A stretch of 64,000 nt of DNA from CAVUDO01 sp963740255 (GCA_963740255.1 CAVUDO010000002.1:2262922-2326921), one strand, 5' to 3'. Positions 24,855 to 33,768 are shown, numbered from the stretch's first letter. The notes: generated by a model not told the origin, from the sequence alone. A program made the numbers and translations.

Positions 24855-25769
24855 CTAGCGTTTCTGTTGGAAGCGGTTGCGAATGACGATAGCCAACGAG
24901 TTCATCACCAGGACGATGCCGAGCAACAGGACGATCGCCGCGGCGGCGAGCGACTGGAACTCCTCCTGCGGCTGCCCGATCAGGTTGTAGATCTGGATCG
25001 GCATGGTCGTGTAGCTGGAGTCCAGCCCGTCGGGGTTGAACCGGATGAACGTGACCGCGCCGAGCAGGATCAGCGGAGCGGCTTCGCCGATCGCCCGGGA
25101 GAGCGCCAGGATCGACCCGGTGGCGATGCCCGGGACGGCCGCCGGGAGCACCTGCCGGTAGGTGGTCTGCCAGCGCGTGGCGCCCAGCGCGTACGAGCCC
25201 TGCCGGATCGAACCCGGTACTGCCCGGATCGCCTCCCGCGACGCGATGATGACCACCGGCAGCACCAGCAGTGCCAACGTGAGGCCCGCCGTGATCACCG
25301 AGAACCCCAGGCCGAAGAACCGGGCGATGATGCCCAGACCCAGGATGCCGAAGACGATCGACGGGACGCCCGCGAGGTTCTGGATGTTCAGCTCCAGGAA
25401 GCGGTTGTACCACCGGGTCTGGTCGGCGTACTCCTCCAGGTAGATGGCGCCGAAGATGCCCACCGGCAGGCAGATCGCCGCCGTCGTGCCGATCACCCAG
25501 ACCGTGCCGGTGATCGCCGACTGCACACCGGCGGTGTCGATCCGCGAGATGCGGCCGGTCGGCATCTGGGTCCACAGCCGCGAGTCCAGCCGCGACCAGC
25601 CCTTGACGACCACGAAGACGAAGACCCCGACGAGGAACGCGAAAGCGAGCAGCAGGCAGGCCTGCAACGCCATCTTGAACGCGACCTCGCCGACCTGGAC
25701 CCCCTGCCGGCGCAGGTTGAACGGCGGCGGCGCGGCGGCCGGCCGTTCGGTCGTGGCCGTGGCTGTCAT
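24855..25769 (-). CDS. pstA: phosphate ABC transporter permease PstA
   Basis: A 304-residue inner-membrane permease with six predicted membrane segments. The family's EAA-type cytoplasmic loop reads VPGSIRQGSYALGATRWQT, and a GEAAPLILLGAVTF stretch follows. The N-terminus is Pro/Ala-rich. PstA pairs with PstC to form the phosphate channel driven by PstB. The ATG at 25769 overlaps the pstC stop codon (ATGA), so the two permeases are translationally coupled. The 61-nt gap to pstB is the longest within this part of the operon. Confidence 0.94.
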   Translation of the reverse strand: MTATATTERPAAAPPPFNLRRQGVQVGEVAFKMALQACLLLAFAFLVGVFVFVVVKGWSRLDSRLWTQMPTGRISRIDTAGVQSAITGTVWVIGTTAAICLPVGIFGAIYLEEYADQTRWYNRFLELNIQNLAGVPSIVFGILGLGIIARFFGLGFSVITAGLTLALLVLPVVIIASREAIRAVPGSIRQGSYALGATRWQTTYRQVLPAAVPGIATGSILALSRAIGEAAPLILLGAVTFIRFNPDGLDSSYTTMPIQIYNLIGQPQEEFQSLAAAAIVLLLGIVLVMNSLAIVIRNRFQQKR

Positions 25770-26728
25770 TCGTAGACCTCCCGAAACCGCCGGACCAGCC
25801 GGATGCTGAAGAAGTTCATCGCGAAGGTGACGACGAACAGCAGGGCGCCGACCGCGAAGATCGTGTCGTAGTCGAGTGTCCCGACCGGGACGTCCCCGGA
25901 GCCGGCCTGCGCGATGTAGGCCGTCATCGTCTCCATCGCGCGGATCGGGTTGAACCGCACCTGGTCGGAGATGAGGCCGCCGGCGATCGTGACGATCATC
26001 GTCTCGCCGATCGCCCGGGAGATGCCCAGCACGATCGCGGCGACGATGCCGGAGAGCGCCGCCGGGAACACCACCCGGGTCGACACCTTCATTCGCGACG
26101 AGGCCAGGGCGAACGCGCCCTGCCGCAGGCTGTCGGGCACGGCCGACATGGCGTCCTCGGAAAGGCTCGCGATCGTCGGGACGATCATGAAACCCATCGC
26201 GATGCCGGCCACCAGGACGTTCTGGAAGTCGGGCTTGTCGTCGGACGGCCAGACCGCACGGAGGAACGGGTTGAGCATCTGCAACGCGATGAAGCCGTAG
26301 ACCACGGTCGGCACGCCGGCGAGCAGTTCCAGGATCGGCTTGAGCAGCCGCCGCACCCGGTCGTTCGCGTACTCGCTGAGGTAGGTGGCCGAGCCCAGGC
26401 CCAGTGGGATGGCGATGATCAGCGCGATCAGCGTCACCTCGATGGTGGCCACCAGCAGCGGCAGCACCCCGTAGTTCTTGTCGTCGAACAGCGGCGTCCA
26501 GGACGTGCCGGTCAGGAACTCGACGACGCTGACCTTGCTGAAGAAGTCGATGGTGGGGCCGACCAGCGCGAACACGATGCCCGCCGTGGTCAGGATCGAG
26601 ACCAGCGCCGCGACGACGAGCCCGGCCTCGATCGTCTTCTCCCCGATCCGGAGCCGGCCCCGCCGCAGGGAGCCTGGTGCGCTCCCTGCGGCGGGCAGGT
26701 CCCGACCGGTCTTGGTCGGAGGGGTCAC
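25766..26728 (-). CDS. pstC: phosphate ABC transporter permease PstC
   Basis: A 320-residue permease with six to seven membrane segments. The conserved TSWTPLFDDKNYGVLPLL periplasmic region, the AIPLGLGSATYLSEYA segment, the EAA loop VPDSLRQGAFALASSRMK and SRAIGETMIVTIAGG are PstC hallmarks. It forms the channel with PstA. The GTG at 26728 starts 47 nt after the pstS stop. In Pst systems the permeases also take part in passing the phosphate signal to PhoU and the sensor kinase. Confidence 0.94.
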   Translation of the reverse strand: MTPPTKTGRDLPAAGSAPGSLRRGRLRIGEKTIEAGLVVAALVSILTTAGIVFALVGPTIDFFSKVSVVEFLTGTSWTPLFDDKNYGVLPLLVATIEVTLIALIIAIPLGLGSATYLSEYANDRVRRLLKPILELLAGVPTVVYGFIALQMLNPFLRAVWPSDDKPDFQNVLVAGIAMGFMIVPTIASLSEDAMSAVPDSLRQGAFALASSRMKVSTRVVFPAALSGIVAAIVLGISRAIGETMIVTIAGGLISDQVRFNPIRAMETMTAYIAQAGSGDVPVGTLDYDTIFAVGALLFVVTFAMNFFSIRLVRRFREVYE

Positions 26729-26775
26729 GCGGAGGACCTCACAGTCTCCTCGAGCTGGAACGACCGGTCAGGGCC

Positions 26776-27729
26776 TTACTTGAGCTTCGCGACCTCGCCG
26801 GCCAGCGTGGTCTTCTGCTCGGGAGTCAGCGGCACGTACTTCGCTTCCTTGACCACCGCGTCGATGTTCTTCACGTAGTAGTCGACGAAGGCCTTGACCT
26901 CGGGACGCGCGTAGGCCTTCTTGGCGACGTAGATGAAGAGCGGCCGGGAGAGCGGCTTGTAGGAGCCGTCCTGCGCGGTCGCCACGCTCGGCTCGACGCA
27001 CTTGCCGTCGCCCGAGTCGATCTTCACGGCCTTGAGCTTGCTGGCGTTCTCCTCGAAGTAGGTGTACCCGAAGTAGCCGAGCGCGTTCTTGTCGCCCGAG
27101 ACACCCTGGACGAGCACGTTGTCGTTCTCGCTCGCGGTGTAGTCGGTGCGGCTGGCCTTCTCCTTGCCGTTGATCTCCTTGGTGAAGTAGTCGAAGGTGC
27201 CCGAGTCGGTGCCCGCGCCGAACAGCTTGATCGGCTCGGCCGGGAACTTCGCGTCGACCTGGTTCCACATCTTCACCGTGGACTTCGGCTCCCACATCTT
27301 CTTCAGCTGGGCCACCGTGAGGCAGTCGACGAAGGAGTTGTCCTTGCTGACGACCACGGTCAGCGCGTCGTTGGCGACGATCAGCTCGCTGTACTCGATG
27401 CCCTTGGCCTTGCAGGCGGCCGTCTCCTCGTCCTTGATCTCACGGGACGCGTTGGAGATGTCGGTCTCGCCGTTGCAGAACTTCTCGAAGCCGCCGCCGG
27501 TACCCGACGTGCCGACCGAGACCTTGACCTTGGGCTGCTCCTCGCCGAAGAGCTCCGAGGCGGCGGTGGACAGCGGGGCGACGGTGCTGGAGCCGTCGAC
27601 CTTGACGCTTCCGGACAGTTCCTTCGCGTCGGTGCTGGTCGCGTCGGTGCCGCCGCAAGCCGCGGTGAAGGCGAGGGCGAGCACGGCGGCACCGGCCATG
27701 ATGTGGCGCCGCGGCAGAGTGCGGTTCAC
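26776..27729 (-). CDS. pstS: phosphate-binding lipoprotein PstS
   Basis: A 317-residue extracytoplasmic phosphate-binding protein. The signal peptide (NRTLPRRH, hydrophobic core AGAAVLALAF) ends in a lipobox, TAACGG, whose Cys anchors it in the membrane. The mature protein has VKVDGSSTVAPLSTAASELF, GTSGTGGGFEKFCNGETDI and the SDSGTFDYFTKE loop, all phosphate-site features of the SphX/PstS branch. It is the first gene of the operon and lies downstream of a PHO box. The GTG at 27729 follows GAGAGG by eight bases. The frame extends to 27951, but the extra residues have no signal-peptide character. Confidence 0.93.
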   Translation of the reverse strand: MNRTLPRRHIMAGAAVLALAFTAACGGTDATSTDAKELSGSVKVDGSSTVAPLSTAASELFGEEQPKVKVSVGTSGTGGGFEKFCNGETDISNASREIKDEETAACKAKGIEYSELIVANDALTVVVSKDNSFVDCLTVAQLKKMWEPKSTVKMWNQVDAKFPAEPIKLFGAGTDSGTFDYFTKEINGKEKASRTDYTASENDNVLVQGVSGDKNALGYFGYTYFEENASKLKAVKIDSGDGKCVEPSVATAQDGSYKPLSRPLFIYVAKKAYARPEVKAFVDYYVKNIDAVVKEAKYVPLTPEQKTTLAGEVAKLK

Positions 27730-27790
27730 GCTGTGGACCTCTCGATTGTGGCCAGGGGACGGCCAGCTGACGGGATGGGTGACGGGAGCC

Positions 27791-27796
27791 ACGCTA
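27791..27796 (-). promoter_or_regulatory. -10 hexamer TAGCGT upstream of pstS
   Basis: TAGCGT on the minus strand (27796 to 27791) lies 32 nt downstream of the PHO box and about 62 nt before the pstS GTG. It fits the TANNNT pattern and is placed where an activator bound at the PHO box could contact polymerase. Confidence 0.4.
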
Positions 27797-27827
27797 GGTA
27801 GCCAAGGTGTCCTCCCCACCCGGGCAA

Positions 27828-27845
27828 GGTGAATCGGCGGTGAAC
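27828..27845 (-). promoter_or_regulatory. PHO box of the pst operon
   Basis: Read on the minus strand, GTTCACCGCCGATTCACC comprises two 7-mers, GTTCACC and ATTCACC, starting exactly 11 bp apart. This is the direct-repeat unit bound by PhoP of streptomycetes, the RegX3 counterpart. It lies about 100 nt upstream of pstS. Binding by the RegX3 encoded at 4.1-4.8 kb is a strong inference. Confidence 0.75.
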
Positions 27846-28009
27846 ACCGCTCGCCCTTCGCCGGCCCGCCAGATGTGCGTCCGGCAACGGGAAGATGAAC
27901 GAGGCAACGCCGGGCGGTCACGAAGCAATCTCGGCGCTGTGGCGCGACCACGTTGCGTAGTTGGTGCTGGCGGCGCTCACCTGAGCCTGGACGGCGGGCG
28001 GCCAGGCGG

Positions 28010-28987
28010 TCAGGCGCGGAGGAAGGCGACGTCGGTCGACCAGTGCACGAAACCGAGGCGCTCGTACAGCGCCACGGCCCGCTGGTTGGATTCGTCGACG
28101 TAGAGCATCGCCTGGCTCAGGCCGCGGCCGCGCAGGTGGCGTAGCCCCGCCAAGGTGAGCGCCGCGCCGAGCCGCATCCCGTGAGCCGCCGGGTCGACAC
28201 CGAGCACGTACACCTCGCCGATCGGCGCGTGCGCGTGCGCCTCGGCCGCACCATGGTCGTGCCCGTGTCCGCCGTCCGGCCGAGCGGCGGCCGGCGCGGC
28301 GCCGTGCACCTTGGTCCAGTGGAAGCCGACCAACGTGCCGCCGTCGCGCTCGGCCAGCAGGAAGCCGGCCGGGTCGAACCACGGCTCGGCCTCGCGGATC
28401 TCCAGGTCGCGCCGGGTCCAGCGGCCCTGGTCGGGGTGGTCGGCGAAGGCCCGGTTGTTCACCCGCACCCAGGCTTCCTCGTCCCGGCCCACCTCGAACG
28501 GGCGCAGCTGCACGTCGTCGGGCAGCTCCGGGGCGGGCACGGGCGCATAGAGCGAGCGGCGCAGTTGGAGCAGGACGCGGGAGCGCCGGAACCCCAGCGC
28601 CTTCGCCAGCGGTGCCGCCGCGTCGTGCTCCCCGTGGGCCCAGAGCCGCAGCCGGCCGTCCGGCGACGCGGCCACCGCGGCCTCGGCCAGGGCGCGTCCG
28701 AGCCCGTGCCGGCGGTGCGCCGGGTGCACGGCCAGCTCGGCGCTGGCGCCCTCCACGGCATCGGCCACGTCGAGGTGCCCGTATCCGGCCAGCGTGCCGT
28801 CCACGTTCGCCAGCAGGTGCTGGGCGCCGGTGTCCCCGCCGTGCCGCAGGTGCAGTACGACGTGCTCGGAGAGCGGGTACGTGCCGTCGACGTCCCCGAC
28901 GGCGTCCATCAGCCGCATCACCGCACGGACCTGATCCGGGGTCAGGTGCGGGACCGTCTCGATCGCGCCAGCCGCCAGCGGGGTCAC
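28010..28987 (-). CDS. mshD: mycothiol synthase MshD
   Basis: A 325-residue (339 from an upstream start) protein with two GNAT acetyltransferase domains. It acetylates Cys-GlcN-Ins with acetyl-CoA, the last step of mycothiol synthesis. The N-terminal domain shows AELAVHPAHRRHGLGRALAEA. The C-terminal, catalytic domain has IGEVYVLGVDPAAHGMRLGAALT, an acetyl-CoA loop, then MLYVDESNQRAVALYERLGF. A His-rich insert (GGHGHDHG, HAHAP) of about 20 residues in the second domain is unusual and could bind metal. The gene follows glnR divergent-free on the same strand, as in M. tuberculosis (Rv0818-Rv0819). The GTG at 28987 is preferred over 29029. Confidence 0.92.
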   Translation of the reverse strand: MTPLAAGAIETVPHLTPDQVRAVMRLMDAVGDVDGTYPLSEHVVLHLRHGGDTGAQHLLANVDGTLAGYGHLDVADAVEGASAELAVHPAHRRHGLGRALAEAAVAASPDGRLRLWAHGEHDAAAPLAKALGFRRSRVLLQLRRSLYAPVPAPELPDDVQLRPFEVGRDEEAWVRVNNRAFADHPDQGRWTRRDLEIREAEPWFDPAGFLLAERDGGTLVGFHWTKVHGAAPAAARPDGGHGHDHGAAEAHAHAPIGEVYVLGVDPAAHGMRLGAALTLAGLRHLRGRGLSQAMLYVDESNQRAVALYERLGFVHWSTDVAFLRA

Positions 28988-29033
28988 GTGCGCGACGCTA
29001 CCGGGCGCCGCCGCCGCGGGAGCCCGCAACGCG

Positions 29034-29744
29034 TCAGAGCTGGGCGAGGGTGAGTTCGGATTCGGGCAGCGGACGGGCCGGCGGCGTGACGAACTTGTAG
29101 CCCACCTGGCGGACCGTACCGATCAGGGACTCGTACTCGATGCCGAGCTTGGCCCGCAGCCGCCGCACGTGCACGTCGACCGTGCGGGTGCCGCCGAAGT
29201 AGTCGTACCCCCACACCTCGCGGAGCAGCTGGTCGCGGGTGAACACCCGGCCGGGGTGCTGGGCCAGGAACCGGAGCAGCTCGAACTCCTTGTACGTCAG
29301 GTCGAGCACCCGGCCCTTGACCCGGGACGAGTACGTCTGCGGGTCGATCACCAGGTCGCCGGCACGCACCACGCCCGGCTCGTCCTCGTCGTTCTCGGCA
29401 CCGACCCGGCCGGTGGCCAGCCTCAGCCGGGCCTCGATCTCGGCCGGACCGGCGGTGGTGAGGAAGACGTCGTCCACGCCCCACTCGGCGTTCAGGGCGA
29501 CCAGGCCCCCCTCGGTGAGCACCGCGAACAGCGGCACGGTCAGTCCGGTGGTGCGCAGCAGCCGGCAGCACGACCGGGCGCCGGCGAGGTCGGACCGGGC
29601 GTCCACCAGCACCACGTCCGGGCTGGGGCCGCCGAGCAGCGCCTCGAGGTCGCGCGGGGCGAGCCGCACGGTGTGGGCGAGGAGGTCGAGAGAGGGCAGG
29701 ACCGCAGAGTTCGCGCTGCCGGCTGTCATCAGCAGGATGTCCAC
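29034..29744 (-). CDS. glnR: GlnR-type OmpR-family transcriptional regulator
   Basis: A 236-residue orphan response regulator that controls nitrogen genes in actinobacteria. The atypical receiver domain begins DILLMTAGSANSAVLPSLDLLAHTVR and keeps the Asp of VVLVDARSD but lacks the normal acidic pocket, as in GlnR, which acts without phosphorylation. The winged-helix domain has DLTYKEFELLRFLAQHPGRV and VWGYDYFGGTRTVDVHVRR, nearly the canonical GlnR sequence. Its place next to mshD and the pst genes matches Rv0818. The start codon at 29744 gives the family N-terminus. Confidence 0.88.
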   Translation of the reverse strand: MDILLMTAGSANSAVLPSLDLLAHTVRLAPRDLEALLGGPSPDVVLVDARSDLAGARSCCRLLRTTGLTVPLFAVLTEGGLVALNAEWGVDDVFLTTAGPAEIEARLRLATGRVGAENDEDEPGVVRAGDLVIDPQTYSSRVKGRVLDLTYKEFELLRFLAQHPGRVFTRDQLLREVWGYDYFGGTRTVDVHVRRLRAKLGIEYESLIGTVRQVGYKFVTPPARPLPESELTLAQL

Positions 29745-29846
29745 GGTGCCACCTCCGGGAAGCCGTTCCGGGAAGGGCGCCGCTGCCCTCTGAATCGATG
29801 CGGAACCAGCATGCGGCCGGTCCGTGTTTCAGAGAGGATACCAACC

Positions 29847-30653
29847 GTGTACGCAGGGAGAACCGTTTCGTTGGTCACAGTTGACGGCGTTCACTTGAAC
29901 GCGTCCTGGTGGGCCGCCGCGCCGATCGCCGGGCGGCCGGACACTCTGGTGGTTTTCGTCCCGGGATTCACCGGTCATGGGCGGGTGCCGGCGGTGCGGC
30001 GCCTGGTCGTCCGGCTGCGCCGACGGGTCGACGTGATGGTCGTGGAGCTGCGCGGGCACGGCCGGTCGGGCGGCCGGTCGACCCTCGGTGCCCGGGAGGC
30101 CGACGACGTCGCGGCCGCCGTCGAGTGGGGCCGGCGGAAGGGCTACCGGCGGGTGGTCACGGTCGGCTTCTCCTTCGGTGCGGCGATGGTGGTGTGCCAT
30201 GCGGCGCTGCGCGGCGCGGTGGACGCGGTGGCGGCGGTGAGCGGCCCGGCACGGTGGTACGTCCGCGACACGACCCCGATGCGGGCGCTGCATGTGATGG
30301 TGCAGAGCCTGCCCGGCCGGCTGGTCGGCCGGTTCTTCTACGGGGTCCGGCTCGGCCGGGGGTGGGACGACATCCCGCCCTCGCCGGTGGAGCTCGCCCA
30401 TCGGATCGCGCCCACGCCCCTGTTGCTCGTGCACGGCGACAGCGACCACTACTTCCCGATCGAGCACGCGATGGCGTTGGCGGCCGCCGCCGGCCCCAAC
30501 GCCCGGGTGTGGATCGAGCCGGGTTTCGCCCACGCGGAGAACCGGCTGCCGCCCAGCCTCGCGGACCGGCTCGCCGCCTGGCTGGTCGATCCCATTCCCG
30601 CCGCGCCCGGGCCGATCAGCGTGGAGACGGCGTCTGGCACCATCGAGACGTGA
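29847..30653 (+). CDS. alpha/beta hydrolase
   Basis: A 268-residue alpha/beta-hydrolase-fold protein. The oxyanion region is VVFVPGFTGHGR, the nucleophile elbow reads GFSFGAA (G-x-S-x-G with Ser), the acidic residue is likely the Asp of HGDSDHYFP, and the catalytic His lies in GFAHAENRLP. The substrate is unknown; the fold suits esters or lipids. It is divergent from glnR, a conserved pairing in related genomes. The GTG at 29847 is chosen because VYAGRTVSLVTVDGV begins the first strand; the frame extends back to 29169 only as a shadow of glnR. Confidence 0.8.
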   Translation: MYAGRTVSLVTVDGVHLNASWWAAAPIAGRPDTLVVFVPGFTGHGRVPAVRRLVVRLRRRVDVMVVELRGHGRSGGRSTLGAREADDVAAAVEWGRRKGYRRVVTVGFSFGAAMVVCHAALRGAVDAVAAVSGPARWYVRDTTPMRALHVMVQSLPGRLVGRFFYGVRLGRGWDDIPPSPVELAHRIAPTPLLLVHGDSDHYFPIEHAMALAAAAGPNARVWIEPGFAHAENRLPPSLADRLAAWLVDPIPAAPGPISVETASGTIET

Positions 30654-30689
30654 ACACCAGCCCCGCACCGAGCCCGGACGGGTGACGTG

Positions 30690-32246
30690 ATGGACGAGGA
30701 CGACACCTGGGCGAAGGCACGGACCAGCGACTGGATCACCTCGACCGACGAGGAGTGGGTCGCCGCCGCCGACGACGCCGCTCCCGCCGAGGCGCCCGGG
30801 GGCTCCCCGGACGCCGAGCCGCCGCCCCCGGCGCCTCGCCCGGCGTCCCCAGCCCGCCCGGTGACTCCCGCCCGGCCGGTGACATCCGGCGCGCCGCCGA
30901 CCCGTTCGCCCACGCCCGCTCCGTCCGCACGGCTGGCCTCCCCGCCCGTCGGCCCACCAGTGCTCGACGCCCCTCCGCCACCGCCCAGCCCACCACCGCC
31001 TCCGCCACCGGCCGGCGTCCCGCCCGGTCCGCCGACGCGGGCCTGGCCATGGCCGGCCGAGCCCGCACCGACCGCCGACCCACCCGCATCCACCGCCGCG
31101 GCCCCCGACACGTCCGCACCGACCGCTGCTCCGCCTGACGACCGGGGCGGTGGCCAACGGGCGATCGATGTCTTCGCCGCCGTCACGACGCCCGCGGCGC
31201 CTCCGCTGCCGCCCGTCCCGCCACCCGCGGCGGCGGCCGCGCAGCCCACCCAACGCATCCCGACGCTGCCTCCCCCGCCACCCCCGCCGGCGGCCCGATC
31301 CACGCAGCCGCTCCCCACAGGTCCGTCGCGCGTGCCACCGGCCCGGCCACCGTTCGCGGACCTCGACTCCGCGGGCTTCTTTTCCCGGGACGTTCCGCCC
31401 GCGGACGAGGGCGCGACCCAGGCGATCCCGACGCTGACGTCGGCCAGAGGGCTGCCCGCGGTGCTCGGCGCGTTGACGGCCGGTGTCGCGACGGTCGCAC
31501 TCGCCGTCGCCGCGGGCTGGGACACCTCGACGTACACCGCCGTGGTGCTGGCCGTGCAGTGGGCGCTGGTCGCCACATGGTGCGTCGCGGCCAGGCCGCC
31601 GGCGGTGTGGACGGTCGCGGGCGTGGCTGTCCTCACGGCGGCCGGTGCGGACGCGGTGGCCCGCTGGGGATCGCAGGCCACCGTCGGGCCGCTCGCGCTG
31701 GTCGTCGCGGGGTCGTTCGGCCTGACGATCCTGGCCCAGCTCGCCCGAGGGGTGGCGCGCCGCAACGTCACCGAGGCATTCGGTGCGAGCATGCTGCTCG
31801 CCGTCGCCGTGACCTCGTTCGCCACCACGATCTCGTTGCACCGGCAGGACGGAGTGGCGCTGCTCGTCGCGTTCATGCTGGCCGCGGGGGTCGGCGTCGC
31901 CGCGGCGCACGTCACCGACCTGTTCGTGCCGCAGCCGGTGGCGCACGAGATGGTGGCCCGGGGTGTGCCCGGGCTGGTCGTCGGCGGGGTGAGCGGCGGT
32001 CTGGTCGCGGCACTGTCGGCCGCGCTGTCCGATCCGCTGTCGGTGCCGTTCGCGGCGATCGTCGGCTGGGTGGTGGCCACCACGGCGGTGCTGGCCGACC
32101 TCGGCGTCGGGTACGCCGCCGCCGGGCGGGCGCTGGCCGGCGACGGCCAGCGCCCGCACGTCCTCGCCCCGGTGCTGGGCCCGCTGTTCGCCCTGGCCGT
32201 CGCCGCCCCGGCCGGCTACGTCTTCGGCCTGGTCCTGCTGAGCTGA
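30690..32246 (+). CDS. Pro-rich multi-pass membrane protein of unknown function
   Basis: A 518-residue protein in two parts. Residues 1-250 are an Asp-rich head (WAKARTSDWITSTDEEWV) and then a long Pro/Ala-rich, probably disordered, cytoplasmic region. Residues 260-518 hold about nine hydrophobic segments, among them VLGALTAGVATVALAVAAGW, FGASMLLAVAVTSFATTISL and ALAVAAPAGYVFGLVLLS. I recognise no domain with confidence; the membrane part weakly recalls phosphatidate cytidylyltransferases but I do not claim it. It follows the hydrolase gene by about 35 nt, so the two may be co-transcribed. ATG at 30690 or GTG at 30687 may be the start. Confidence 0.65.
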   Translation: MDEDDTWAKARTSDWITSTDEEWVAAADDAAPAEAPGGSPDAEPPPPAPRPASPARPVTPARPVTSGAPPTRSPTPAPSARLASPPVGPPVLDAPPPPPSPPPPPPPAGVPPGPPTRAWPWPAEPAPTADPPASTAAAPDTSAPTAAPPDDRGGGQRAIDVFAAVTTPAAPPLPPVPPPAAAAAQPTQRIPTLPPPPPPPAARSTQPLPTGPSRVPPARPPFADLDSAGFFSRDVPPADEGATQAIPTLTSARGLPAVLGALTAGVATVALAVAAGWDTSTYTAVVLAVQWALVATWCVAARPPAVWTVAGVAVLTAAGADAVARWGSQATVGPLALVVAGSFGLTILAQLARGVARRNVTEAFGASMLLAVAVTSFATTISLHRQDGVALLVAFMLAAGVGVAAAHVTDLFVPQPVAHEMVARGVPGLVVGGVSGGLVAALSAALSDPLSVPFAAIVGWVVATTAVLADLGVGYAAAGRALAGDGQRPHVLAPVLGPLFALAVAAPAGYVFGLVLLS

Positions 32247-32404
32247 GGGCCCCGGCTGGCCGGCCGGGATCCGGGCGTCTGCGCGGGCCGGCCGCACGAA
32301 CGACACCGCGCCGAGTCGGACACGCCGCTGGCTCGGCACCGCTCGGTGCGGTGGCTGGAGGGCGCCCGATACCCTGGCCACCCCGTCGCGTCAGGAGGAC
32401 ATCG

Positions 32405-33190
32405 GTGAGCTACCCAGGTTCCTACGGTGCCGGACCTGCGTACGGGTACGCGCCGCCGCGGCGCCGACGCACCGGGCGGAAGGTGCTGATCGGGTTCCTG
32501 GTGCTGCTGCTGGTGCTGGCGGCGCTGGTCGTCGTCGCCGACCGGGTGGCGGCCGCGTATGCCGGCGAGCAGCTCGAGGCCGCGGTGGCGGCCGAGGCGA
32601 GGAAGGCCGGCGCCAACCCCCGCGCCACGAGTGTGTCGCTGAAGGGCTTCCCGTTCCTCACCCAGGCGGTGAACGGGAAGTTCGACGGCGCGACGGTGGT
32701 GTTCGACGACCTCACCGCGCAGAAGGTGAAGGTCGACCAGCTCGAACTCGACGTCGACAGCGTCGCCATTCCGCCGGACGTGCTGTTCAGCGGCGACCCG
32801 AAGGGCATCAAGGCCGCGGTCATCCGGGGCACCGCCACCGTGGCGCTGCCCGAACTGGCCCGGGCCCTCGGCGTGGACGGACTCACGATGACGGCCGAGG
32901 GCGACAAAGTACGGGTGACCGCCGACGTGACCGTCTCCCCGTTCGGCACGGTCACGTTGGAGGGCCTGGTCCGTCCGCGGGCCAAGGGCGACCGGGTCTG
33001 GCTGGAGGTCGACCAGCTCAAGGCCGGCGGCGTGGACATCCCCCGGTCGGTGGTCGACGGCGTGTCCTCCTCGATGCGCAAGGGCGTCAGGGTCCCGCTG
33101 CCGTTCGGCCTGCGGCTCGACGGGATCGAGGTCGCCGACGAGTCGGTGCTGGTGACGGGCTCCGCGCGCAACGTCCCGCTCACCGGCTGA
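32405..33190 (+). CDS. DUF2993 (LmeA-like) protein, membrane-anchored
   Basis: A 261-residue protein with a Tyr/Pro/Gly-rich cytoplasmic start, a basic patch (PRRRRTGRK), one membrane helix (VLIGFLVLLLVLAALVVVAD) and an extracytoplasmic DUF2993 domain. Family signs are SVSLKGFPFLTQAVNGKFDGA and the repeated beta-strand pattern typical of this lipid-binding (SMP/BPI-like) fold. LmeA (Rv0817c) of M. tuberculosis, which supports lipomannan mannan elongation and mannosyltransferase stability, sits at the equivalent position; that role is inferred here. AGGAGG lies 8 nt before the GTG at 32405. Confidence 0.82.
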   Translation: MSYPGSYGAGPAYGYAPPRRRRTGRKVLIGFLVLLLVLAALVVVADRVAAAYAGEQLEAAVAAEARKAGANPRATSVSLKGFPFLTQAVNGKFDGATVVFDDLTAQKVKVDQLELDVDSVAIPPDVLFSGDPKGIKAAVIRGTATVALPELARALGVDGLTMTAEGDKVRVTADVTVSPFGTVTLEGLVRPRAKGDRVWLEVDQLKAGGVDIPRSVVDGVSSSMRKGVRVPLPFGLRLDGIEVADESVLVTGSARNVPLTG

Positions 33191-33312
33191 CGCCGTCCGC
33201 CCGGACGGGCGCTCGCCGGCAGTACGGCGCGAAGGGCGGTGTGGGCGGGCCTGCCGCTCGACGGGACGGCCCGGCGGGAACACGATCGGGCGCCCGCGGT
33301 GTTGGCACCGGC

Positions 33313-33768
33313 GTGGAGCGCGTCTGGATCCTGGTCGCCCTGCTCGCCGTCGTGGCGGCCGCGGGCCTGGTGTGGCGCCGCCGGACCGGACGGCTGCGCA
33401 CCGTGCGCCAGCCCGCCGCCCGCCCCGGCGAACCGGAGCTGGCCACAGCTCACCTCGCCGCCGTGGGGGTGGACCCGACCGCCCACCGGGTCACGCTCGT
33501 CCAGTTCTCGTCCGCGTTCTGCGCGCCGTGCCGGGCGACCAAGCAGGTGCTGACCGAGGTCACCGCGATGCTGCCCGGCGTGGCCCACGTCGAGGTGGAT
33601 GCCGAGTCGCATCTGGACACCGTCCGGGCGCTGGACATCCGCAGCACCCCCACCACGCTGGTCGTCGACGCCACCGGCCGGGTGGTCAAGCGCGCAGTCG
33701 GCCTGCCCCGCAAGGCCGACGTGATCGCGGCCGTCGGCCCCCTGCTCCCGGACACGAGCACGCGATGA
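33313..33768 (+). CDS. membrane-anchored thioredoxin-family protein
   Basis: A 151-residue thioredoxin-fold protein with an N-terminal helix (VWILVALLAVVAAAGLVW) that anchors it. The active site is FSSAFCAPCRATK (CxxC as CAPC), and the conserved cis-Pro lies in IRSTPTTLVVD. It corresponds in position to thiX (Rv0816c) in M. tuberculosis. The neighbouring leader peptide and sulfurtransferase operon begin 80 nt downstream, so it may serve the same thiol chemistry. The GTG at 33313 is the only start that keeps the anchor short. Confidence 0.85.
   Translation: MERVWILVALLAVVAAAGLVWRRRTGRLRTVRQPAARPGEPELATAHLAAVGVDPTAHRVTLVQFSSAFCAPCRATKQVLTEVTAMLPGVAHVEVDAESHLDTVRALDIRSTPTTLVVDATGRVVKRAVGLPRKADVIAAVGPLLPDTSTR

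Noticed and set aside
29829..32381. An 850-codon minus-strand frame opposite the hydrolase and Pro-rich membrane protein
   Set aside because: Low-complexity Arg/Gly sequence produced by the complement of Pro-rich codons.
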